Shown: piece after piece, positions 1 to 4,758 of the stretch
Position numbering within the stretch: the first letter of the stretch is position 1
Layout: each line of letters begins with the position of its first letter
Assembly: GCA_048173955.1 (NCBI GenBank)
Contig: DBEYOB010000082.1
Coordinates: forward strand, 1 to 5,077
DNA length: 5,077 bases
Direction: 5' to 3'
Origin: CAZUFB01 sp048173955
GTDB lineage: Bacteria > Actinomycetota > Coriobacteriia > Coriobacteriales > UMGS124
Program-made: the position numbers and the translations under genes
Notes under the pieces: generated by a model
What the model saw: only the letters and a program-made list of their open reading frames with translations
Told to the model about the DNA's origin: nothing
Databases searched by the model: none

Positions 1-1030
1 GGGTGCCGCCCTGCTCCGCCTGGCGCTGCCCCGACGAACGCCGCCGCGGCGTGCGGCGGCTGTCGAGCAGCGAGTCGTCGAGGGCGGCGTAGCCGCCGTT
101 GGGGTCCATCGCGCGGTCGAGCTCGGCGAGCTGCATGGCCATCTCGGGCGTGCCGAGCGCCTCGAGCGCCTCGCGGGTCACCGTGTCGGGGCGCAGCGGG
201 GAGTTCTGCTCGGCGCAGCGTTTGCGGCATCCCTCGCTGCAGGTCATGTCCTTGAGCGCGACGGTGAACGACTTGCCGTTTTCGAGGCGAAGCGTCAGCG
301 TTTCGCGCGGCGTGTTGTACTCGACGATCTTCGCCTTGCCCAGGGGTGTGTCGATGACGGCGTTCTTCTTGGGGGCGCGCTGCTTGAAGTCGCGGTACGC
401 CTCGAACTCGTAGCGCAGGCAGCACATGAGGCGGCCGCACACGCCGCTGATCTTGGCGGAGTTCAGCGGGAGGTCCTGCTCCTTCGCCATGCGGATCGAG
501 ACGGGCTCGAACTGCCCGCCGAACCGCACGCAGCACAGCTCCTGGCCGCAGGGCGCGTAGCCGCCCACAAGGCGCGCCTCGTCGCGCACGCCTATCTGGC
601 GCATGTCGACGCGCTGGTGGAAGCGCGAGGCGAGCTCGCGGACCAGCTCCCTGAAGTCGACGCGGTCCTCGGCGGCGAAGTAGAAGACGGCCTTCTCGCC
701 GCCGAAGAGGAACTCCACCCCGACGGGTTTCATGTCGAGCCCGCTCTCCTTGACCAGGCTGCGGAACACGGGCATCGCCTCGTCGCCCTTGCGGGCGAGT
801 TCCTCGGCCTTTGCGAGGTCGGCCTCGTCGGCGACGCGCAGGACGGGCTTGAGCTCGCCTTTGACCTCGTCGACCGAGGCGACGAACGCGTCGGAGGTCA
901 CCAGGCCGAACTCGGTGCCGCGCTCCGTCGAGACCACGACGTGGTCGCCTTTGCGCGCGCCGGTCGAGTTGGGGTTGAACCAGAGGTCCTGCATGCTGTA
1001 GTGCATGCGGACGGGGATTACGGTCGGCAC
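1..1030 (-). CDS. ricT: RicT/YaaT-like PSP1-domain protein (C-terminus cut by window edge)
   Basis: The frame stays open from a GTG at 1030-1028 to the left edge, giving 343 visible residues and no stop. I chose the GTG because AAGGAG (1044-1039) lies 8 bases upstream and because the resulting start, MPTVIPVR, then HYS and DLWFNP, matches the family's typical opening. The first ATG, 8 codons in, would lose it. A PSP1 region spans roughly residues 60-148. The hallmark cysteines follow: APCGQELCC (Cys161, 166, 167) and GVCGRLMCC (Cys198, 203, 204). In Bacillus the RicA-RicF-RicT complex binds iron-sulfur clusters and modulates RNase Y-dependent RNA processing and sporulation/competence phosphorelays; whether partners exist here cannot be seen. 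Residues 264-272 add a C-x3-C-x3-C triad. After about residue 285 a polar tail, basic near its visible end, runs off the window, so the protein is longer than the roughly 275-residue Bacillus form. It overlaps holB by 13 bases and is the last visible gene of the tmk-holB-ricT operon. Family assignment is strong; cellular role is inferred. Confidence 0.9.
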   Translation of the reverse strand, partial: MPTVIPVRMHYSMQDLWFNPNSTGARKGDHVVVSTERGTEFGLVTSDAFVASVDEVKGELKPVLRVADEADLAKAEELARKGDEAMPVFRSLVKESGLDMKPVGVEFLFGGEKAVFYFAAEDRVDFRELVRELASRFHQRVDMRQIGVRDEARLVGGYAPCGQELCCVRFGGQFEPVSIRMAKEQDLPLNSAKISGVCGRLMCCLRYEFEAYRDFKQRAPKKNAVIDTPLGKAKIVEYNTPRETLTLRLENGKSFTVALKDMTCSEGCRKRCAEQNSPLRPDTVTREALEALGTPEMAMQLAELDRAMDPNGGYAALDDSLLDSRRTPRRRSSGQRQAEQGGT

Positions 1031-2160
1031 GCGATCAACTCCTTGATTTCGAACAGCATGGCCTCGAAGGCCAGCTGGGGTGAGACGTTGCGCCGGACGG
1101 CGTCTTCGGCGCGGTCGACCGCGCCGATCGCGCGGGCGAGCCCGTCGACGCCGAGCCTGCGCGCATAGGTCGCCGCGGCGCGCGCGTAGTCGTCGCAGAC
1201 GGGTTGCCCGGCGTCGCCCGCGGCCGCCCCCAGGGCGTCGCGCAGCAGCGAGCGGGCCGCCCCGAGCTGCTCCATGATACCCGAACGCTCCCGCGCGGTG
1301 AGCTCGCGCTTCTGGCGCTCCTCGAGCTCCCGCATGGCCGAGGCCGACAGGAGCTTGGCGTTCTCGTCGAGAACCGCCTGCTGGGCGCTCTTGAAGTCCG
1401 CGAGCGGCGCCTTCGCGGCGAGGACGGCGGCCTTGGCGCCCTGGAGGACGTCGAGCTCGTCGGCGGCGGGCAGGCGGTCGAGGCAGTCGAGCATCGCGCG
1501 ACGGGCCTGCTGGCGGGCCTCCGAGCCCAGGAACTCGCGCGCCTGCGCGGGGGAGGGGCAGCATGCCACGGCCCTCCTGCAGAGGTTCTCGGGCATCCCG
1601 AGCTCCTCGGAAAGCACGGCGAGGGCCTGCTCGGCGGCGATGGGGCGGAAGGGGACCACCTGGCAGCGCGAGAGCACCGTGGGCAGGACGGCGTCGCGCG
1701 AGGTTGCCAGAAGGACGAACATGGCGTTGTCGGGCGGCTCCTCCAGGCTCTTGAGGAGGGCGTTGGCGGTCGACGACGTCAGGCGTTCCGCCTCGTCGAG
1801 GATGTAGACCTTGCGCCGGGAGCGGATGGGGGCGAGCGCCAGGTCCTCGATCAGGGCGCGGATCTGGGCGATCAGGTAGCCCTGGGCGCTCTCGGGGCGC
1901 AGCAGGCGGATGTCGGGATGCGTGCGCCGCGCAGCGCGCACGCAGTCGTCGCACGACCCGCAGCCTCCCTGGGGGCACACGGCGGCCTGGGCGAGCGCGT
2001 ACGCCGCGTCGAGCTTGCCCGACCCCGGTGCGCCCAGGAACAGGTATGCCTGCCCGAGGCGACCGCTCGCCACGGCGTTTTCGAGGAAGGAGCGGACCGC
2101 GTCCTGGCCCATGAGGCTGCGCGCGAGCAGCCCCGCGCCGCGCGCCGGCGCGCTAGCCAC
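1018..2160 (-). CDS. holB: DNA polymerase III clamp-loader subunit delta' (HolB)
   Basis: A 380-residue AAA+ protein that, with DnaX and delta, loads the sliding clamp onto primed DNA at the replication fork. Visible motifs: a GQDAV entry segment (18-22), a Walker A loop GAPGSGK (43-49), a zinc-binding cysteine cluster Cys62/67/70/73 with C-x4-C-x2-C-x2-C spacing, a Walker B stretch VYILDEAE (118-125), LKSLEEPP (136-143), the sensor-1 strand near LLATSRD (150-156) and the SRC motif (164-166) that acts as the arginine finger in clamp loaders. The C-terminal half (about 205-380) is helical and poorly conserved, as usual for the collar region. The Walker A and B motifs look intact, unlike E. coli delta', whose P-loop is inactive. 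The start is a GTG at 2160-2158 with GGAGG at 2177-2173; the spacing is somewhat long, but the 8-base overlap with tmk supports coupled translation. The DnaX paralogue is unlikely: the gene lacks a tau-like extension and sits in the tmk-holB-ricT context. Confidence 0.93.
   Translation of the reverse strand: MASAPARGAGLLARSLMGQDAVRSFLENAVASGRLGQAYLFLGAPGSGKLDAAYALAQAAVCPQGGCGSCDDCVRAARRTHPDIRLLRPESAQGYLIAQIRALIEDLALAPIRSRRKVYILDEAERLTSSTANALLKSLEEPPDNAMFVLLATSRDAVLPTVLSRCQVVPFRPIAAEQALAVLSEELGMPENLCRRAVACCPSPAQAREFLGSEARQQARRAMLDCLDRLPAADELDVLQGAKAAVLAAKAPLADFKSAQQAVLDENAKLLSASAMRELEERQKRELTARERSGIMEQLGAARSLLRDALGAAAGDAGQPVCDDYARAAATYARRLGVDGLARAIGAVDRAEDAVRRNVSPQLAFEAMLFEIKELIACRP
1039..1044 (-). 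promoter_or_regulatory. Ribosome binding site that fixes the ricT start
   Basis: AAGGAG on the minus strand lies inside the last codons of holB, 8 bases before the GTG at 1030. No comparable Shine-Dalgarno precedes the downstream ATG codons at 1006 or 994. It therefore supports the GTG start and translational coupling of ricT to holB. Confidence 0.75.
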
Positions 2161-2851
2161 GGTTCGACGCCCCCTCCGGACGGCCGCAGGGACACGCGGC
2201 GGGCAGGTCGAACAGGTCGGCGAGCTCGCGGCGGACGCGCCCCCACACCTCGGAGACGCCGCCGCGCGCGTCGACGACGCGGACCCGTTCCGGCTCGGCG
2301 CGGGCGACCTCGAGGAACCCGGCGCGCACGCTGCCCTGGAACGCGGCGCCCTCGCACTCCATGCGGTCGGCCCCTTCGCACACGGCGCGGCCGAACGCCT
2401 CGCCGGGCTCCAAGTCGAGCAGCAGGGTCCGGTCGGGGGCCAGGCCGCCGCAGGCGACGGCGTTGACCGCGCGCACCGTGTCGCCGCCGAGGCCCCGCGC
2501 GAAGCCCTGGTAGGCGTAGGTCGAGTCGAAGAAGCGGTCGCTGACGACGACGGCCCCGCGGTCGAGGGCCGGGAGCACGACCTGTGCGACGAGTTGGGCG
2601 CGCGCCGCCTCGAAGAGGAGCAGCTCGCAGGTCGGGTCCATTGCTTGGGATTGGGGGTCGAGCAAGAGCGAGCGGACGCGCTCGCCCAGGGGGGTGCCGC
2701 CGGGCTCGCGCAGGCGGACCACCTCGTACCCCGCCGAGCGCAGGGCGTCGCACAGAAGCGAGCACTGGGTGGTCTTGCCCGCGCCGTCGACCCCCTCGAA
2801 CGTCACGAACACGCCGCGGCGCGCGTCGGCGTGCAGGGCGCTGCTGTGCAT
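2153..2851 (-). CDS. tmk: Thymidylate kinase
   Basis: Phosphorylates dTMP to dTDP with ATP in the cytoplasm, the step that commits thymidylate to dTTP synthesis. The 232-residue product, slightly longer than the usual 205-215, carries the P-loop GVDGAGKTT (20-28), the dTMP-binding REPGGTPLGE segment (48-57), and DRFFDSTYAYQG (105-116), the family's DR[YF]-x2-S-x2-AYQG motif. A LID-like stretch with several arginines follows (about 155-178). I start it at the ATG at 2851-2849, 8 bases behind a purine-rich AGAGGGG (2866-2860), rather than the in-frame ATG at 2935. The extra 28 residues that ATG would add do not resemble the family and would cover the promoter-like -10 at 2925-2920. The last residues (PAACPCGRPEGASNRG) form a short tail beyond the kinase fold. 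It is the first gene of the minus-strand operon and overlaps holB by 8 bases. Bacillus has darA and yaaR between tmk and holB; here they are absent. Confidence 0.95.
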   Translation of the reverse strand: MHSSALHADARRGVFVTFEGVDGAGKTTQCSLLCDALRSAGYEVVRLREPGGTPLGERVRSLLLDPQSQAMDPTCELLLFEAARAQLVAQVVLPALDRGAVVVSDRFFDSTYAYQGFARGLGGDTVRAVNAVACGGLAPDRTLLLDLEPGEAFGRAVCEGADRMECEGAAFQGSVRAGFLEVARAEPERVRVVDARGGVSEVWGRVRRELADLFDLPAACPCGRPEGASNRG

Positions 2852-2884
2852 GGGCGCGGCCCCTCTCTCGTCCGGTGCCGGGGC

Positions 2885-2897
2885 CGTGCCCGGCACG
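2885..2897. repeat. 13-bp palindrome in the tmk leader
   Basis: CGTGCC-C-GGCACG is a perfect 6-bp inverted repeat around one central base. It lies between the candidate tmk -10 and its start codon. As RNA it could form a 5-bp stem with a three-base loop; as DNA it has operator-like symmetry. In sequence this rich in G and C, short palindromes arise easily by chance. Confidence 0.35.
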
Positions 2898-2901
2898 CAC
2901 G

Positions 2902-2921
2902 CTGTCGAATGAAAGCGACAG
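2902..2921. promoter_or_regulatory. Inverted repeat overlapping the tmk -10 region (possible operator)
   Basis: CTGTCG-N8-CGACAG is a perfect 6-bp inverted repeat. Its right arm includes the last two bases of the candidate tmk -10 (TATACT, 2925-2920), and the rest covers the expected transcription start. A protein bound here would block tmk transcription. Alternatively it forms a hairpin at the very 5' end of the mRNA. No known operator consensus was recognised. Confidence 0.4.
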
Positions 2922-2925
2922 TATA
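2920..2925 (-). promoter_or_regulatory. Candidate -10 box for the tmk-holB-ricT operon
   Basis: TATACT on the minus strand matches five of six bases of the TATAAT consensus and lies 68 bases upstream of the tmk ATG. The hexamers at 16-18 bp spacing (for example ACGAAC) match TTGACA poorly, and there is no TG extension. The call rests on the -10 alone and its location in an otherwise GC-rich intergenic region. Confidence 0.4.
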
Positions 2926-3022
2926 GATGTCCCATGTGCAGCGTTCGTGTCCCCTTCGCCCGTTTTTCCCGCCAAACGTGGCCGCCGTGTGGTCATTGCG
3001 TGGTGGGGGACGTCGAAAAAAG

Positions 3023-3051
3023 CCGAAACGAGTAAGATAAAAATGTTTCGG
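3023..3051. promoter_or_regulatory. Perfect dyad enclosing the presumed promoter of the regulator gene
   Basis: CCGAAAC (3023-3029) and GTTTCGG (3045-3051) are exact 7-base inverted repeats around a 15-base AT-rich spacer. The spacer contains TAAGAT (3033-3038), a four-of-six match to TATAAT and the best -10 candidate ahead of the plus-strand regulator, although no good -35 is visible. The site ends 54 bases before the regulator's GTG. Its placement is what an autorepression operator would show. Binding by the adjacent MarR-like protein is inference. Confidence 0.45.
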
Positions 3052-3091
3052 GCATACCGATGCGTGCGCCGGCGGCGCACGCCGACCCGCG

Positions 3092-3099
3092 AAAGGGAG
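3092..3099 (+). promoter_or_regulatory. Ribosome binding site fixing the regulator start
   Basis: AAAGGGAG lies 6 bases before the GTG at 3106. The frame is open far upstream, back to 2584 in tmk antisense sequence, so this Shine-Dalgarno and the onset of normal protein composition are what place the start at 3106. Confidence 0.65.
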
Positions 3100-3105
3100 C
3101 CGTTC

Positions 3106-3768
3106 GTGAACGTCAGCCAATACCTCGAGATCAGGCGTTGCTACAACCGCATGAGGCGCGAGACGCCCTCGTCGTCGCGCATCACCTTCGACGAGTTCGC
3201 CATCCTGTGCATACTCCACCAGCGCAAGGGGCTTTCGTCGACGCAGCTCGCTGCCGAGCAGGGCGTGTCCTGCCCCACGATGACCCATCGCGGGAACCAT
3301 CTCGCCCAGCTCGGATACATGACGCGCTCGTCGAGCGACAGCGACCGGCGCCGCCTGCGCTGCGCGCTGACGCGCAAGGGCACCTCGTACGTGAACCGCA
3401 CGGTGCAGCGCATCGCCCAGGCGGCCGACCCGGCGTCGGGCCTCGCCGAGCTCGAACCCTCCGAGGTCGTCTCGCTCGTGACGAAGATGGGGTCGCGCCC
3501 CATGTCCGCCGACGAGCTCACCCTGCTGTGCTTCGCGCACGCCGATACGCGCTCGATGCCCATCGTGCGCATCGTCGAGGCGACGTCGATGCTCCAGCCG
3601 ACGGTCTCGATGGCTGTCCTGCGCCTGGAGGGTTCCGGCTGCATCGAGCATGCCGAGGGGCGTTCCGCCACGGGCCGCAGGCCGATGAGGCGCAGCTCGG
3701 GCTGCGTGCTGACCGACGCCGGCGCCGAGGCCGCCGCACGCGTCGCCCGGCAGGTCGAGGAGCTCTAG
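3106..3768 (+). CDS. Tandem double winged-helix MarR-type transcriptional regulator
   Basis: A 220-residue protein, longer than a usual MarR protein (about 140-160), with two successive winged-helix units. Domain 1 spans about residues 27-96: helices around TFDEFAILCILHQRKGLSS, a recognition-helix segment SCPTMTHRGNHLAQLGYM (55-72), and a wing with SDSDRRRLRCALTRKG (77-92), close to the MarR D-x-R-R...LT-x-x-G signature. Domain 2 spans about 132-212 and repeats the plan: SADELTLLCFAHADTRSM, the helix LQPTVSMAVLRLEGSGCI (163-180), and a basic wing around GRRPMRR ending in VLTDAG (201-206). The two halves share the pattern DE-x3-LC and PT[MV], so they look like an internal duplication. The predicted role is sequence-specific DNA binding; no ligand pocket or redox cysteine pattern can be assigned. 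It is divergent from tmk, with dyads in the shared control region that could be its own operators. A strong hairpin follows its stop. No specific target can be named. Confidence 0.75.
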   Translation: MNVSQYLEIRRCYNRMRRETPSSSRITFDEFAILCILHQRKGLSSTQLAAEQGVSCPTMTHRGNHLAQLGYMTRSSSDSDRRRLRCALTRKGTSYVNRTVQRIAQAADPASGLAELEPSEVVSLVTKMGSRPMSADELTLLCFAHADTRSMPIVRIVEATSMLQPTVSMAVLRLEGSGCIEHAEGRSATGRRPMRRSSGCVLTDAGAEAAARVARQVEEL

Positions 3769-3778
3769 CAGTTTTCCC

Positions 3779-3832
3779 GCGCCCGCCGCGACCCCCGGAG
3801 CCGCAGCTCCCGGAGGCGGTCGCGGCGGGCGC
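3779..3832 (+). terminator. Strong GC-rich hairpin after the regulator gene
   Basis: The outer arms 3779-3793 and 3818-3832 are a perfect 15-base inverted repeat (GCGCCCGCCGCGACC and its complement). An inner stem GGAGC/GCTCC (3797-3801 with 3806-3810) is capped by a CGCA loop. It begins 10 bases after the regulator's stop codon. No T-run follows, so it is not a classical Rho-independent terminator. U-less hairpins of this kind are commonly proposed as terminators or 3'-end protectors in high-GC actinobacteria. The perfect arms make a structural role likely; termination is inferred. Confidence 0.65.
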
Positions 3833-3917
3833 CCGGCATATGCGCCCGGTGAGGATGGGGCTGCTGTGTGATATTCGCCCCCGCCGCGCTCCGATGCGTG
3901 CGTTTTATTTCCCGCGG

Positions 3918-3926
3918 TGGTATAGT
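3918..3926 (+). promoter_or_regulatory. Extended -10 promoter for the tal-rho operon
   Basis: TGGTATAGT combines a TG extension with TATAGT, a five-of-six match to TATAAT. The region just upstream (3902-3910, GTTTTATTT) is AT-rich, unlike the surroundings. There is no good -35 hexamer at 16-18 bp, which an extended -10 can tolerate. Transcription would start near 3933, giving a leader of about 160 bases before the transaldolase GTG. Nothing recognisable lies between the terminator hairpin and this promoter (3833-3901) apart from a direct repeat of GCGCCCGG at 3829-3836 and 3842-3849. Confidence 0.6.
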
Positions 3927-4083
3927 CGCACCCGTAATCCGCATCCCCATATTTTGCACCGGTGCCGCGGGCGGCGGAAGCGCCGTGCGGCATCGACCAG
4001 GTCGGGCTGTCCCATGCGCCTCGTGCCCGGCGAAGGCGGGCCGATGCGCATGCAAGCGTTCGAGCAATCGTTGGAAGCAGAAC
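3927..4083 (+). other. Structured 5' leader of the transaldolase-rho mRNA
   Basis: The leader opens with a C-rich, G-poor stretch (3927-3960: 15 C, 4 G). Hairpin 1 (3960-3995) has 15 pairs with one two-G bulge: an outer stem 3960-3968 with 3987-3995, an inner stem 3971-3976 with 3981-3986, and a GAAG loop. Hairpin 2 (4013-4052) has an outer 7-bp stem CATGCGC/GCGCATG, three further pairs, and an inner 5-bp stem GCCCG/CGGGC around a seven-base loop. No riboswitch class was recognised and no short open frame closes within it. No U-run follows either hairpin. It could be an attenuation or stability element; that role is inferred from hand-folded pairing only. Confidence 0.45.
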
Positions 4084-4090
4084 AAAGGAG
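4084..4090 (+). promoter_or_regulatory. Ribosome binding site of the transaldolase gene
   Basis: AAAGGAG lies 5 bases before the GTG at 4096 and is the strongest Shine-Dalgarno in the window. It excludes the longer in-frame reading that begins at 3868 inside the intergenic region. Confidence 0.75.
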
Positions 4091-4095
4091 TCACC

Positions 4096-4758
4096 GTGAA
4101 GTTTTTCCTGGACACGGCGGATCTCGACGAGATTCGCGAGGCGGCGTCCTGGGGCGTCGTCGCCGGCGTCACCACAAATCCGTCGCTCTACGCGAAAATC
4201 GGGGGCAAGCTCGCCGATTTCGAGGACCACATCGCCCGCATCTGCGAGATCGTCGACGGCCCGGTTTCCGCCGAGACGACCGCGATGACGCGCGACCAGA
4301 TCGTCGCGGACGGCCTGCGCCTCTCCAAGATCGCCCCGAACGTCGTCGTCAAGATCCCCGTTATGGCGGAGGGGCTCGCCGCGACGCGCGCGCTCGCCGA
4401 GCAGGGCGTCGCGGTCAACATGACGCTCGTGTTCAGCGCCCCGCAGGCCATCATGGCCGCCCGTGCCGGCGCGCGCTACATCTCCCCGTTCGTCGGCCGC
4501 TTCGACGACATCGCCGAGGACGGCCTGACGCAGCTTTCCGACATCGTGACGTGCGTGAAGAACTACGACTTCGACCACGAGGTCGAGATTATCGCCGCCT
4601 CGGTGCGCTCGCCGCACCACGTCACGCAGGCCGCGCTGATGGGCGCCGACATCGCCACCGTTCCGTTCGGCGCGCTCAAGAAGTGCATCGAGCACCCGCT
4701 GACCGATCGCGGCCTCGAGCGCTTCCTCGCGGACTGGAAGAAAGTTGAGCAGGCATGA
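4096..4758 (+). CDS. tal: Transaldolase, small FSA/TalC class
   Basis: A 220-residue cytoplasmic class I aldolase of the non-oxidative pentose phosphate pathway. It moves a dihydroxyacetone unit from a ketose phosphate such as fructose 6-phosphate or sedoheptulose 7-phosphate to an aldose phosphate. The opening FLDTADLDEI, the VTTNPS motif (25-30) and VVVKIPVMAEG (83-93) are typical; Lys86 is the Schiff-base lysine. Residues that distinguish transaldolase from fructose-6-phosphate aldolase favour transaldolase. Glu60 replaces the Gln59 of E. coli FSA, Asn108-x-Thr110 resembles TalB, and SPFVGR (130-135) puts Phe132 where FSA has Tyr131. Automated pipelines may still name it fsa (fructose-6-phosphate aldolase). 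Length is normal for the class. The GTG start follows AAAGGAG by 5 bases. Its stop overlaps the next ATG (ATGA), so it is translationally coupled to the probable rho. Expression should start from the extended -10 promoter at 3918-3926. Confidence 0.93.
   Translation: MKFFLDTADLDEIREAASWGVVAGVTTNPSLYAKIGGKLADFEDHIARICEIVDGPVSAETTAMTRDQIVADGLRLSKIAPNVVVKIPVMAEGLAATRALAEQGVAVNMTLVFSAPQAIMAARAGARYISPFVGRFDDIAEDGLTQLSDIVTCVKNYDFDHEVEIIAASVRSPHHVTQAALMGADIATVPFGALKKCIEHPLTDRGLERFLADWKKVEQA

Noticed and set aside
1204..2466. A 420-codon plus-strand open frame antisense to holB and tmk, and similar plus-strand frames at 617-1168 and 1910-2926
   Set aside because: They mirror the codon periodicity of the minus-strand genes, which carry clear Walker, SRC and kinase motifs. 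None shows a coherent domain or a convincing ribosome binding site.
2852..2935. A longer tmk product starting at the ATG at 2935
   Set aside because: The additional 28 residues do not resemble thymidylate kinase N-termini and would overlap the candidate -10 and dyad. The ATG at 2851 has its own purine-rich ribosome binding site at proper spacing.
3829..3849. Direct repeat GCGCCCGG-N5-GCGCCCGG just after the terminator hairpin
   Set aside because: Two 8-base copies of pure G/C sequence, one of them part of the hairpin arm, are not significant in this base composition. There are too few copies for a CRISPR or iteron array.
4014..4098. A possible leader peptide beginning at the ATG at 4014 in the tal leader
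   Set aside because: Its frame does not close before the transaldolase start but runs on through the gene, and no Shine-Dalgarno precedes it. The ATG sits in the stem of hairpin 2.
3060..4748. A 562-codon plus-strand open frame overlapping both the regulator and tal
   Set aside because: It is the +1-shifted shadow of two real genes, crosses the terminator hairpin and a promoter, has Arg/Pro-rich composition and no Shine-Dalgarno.
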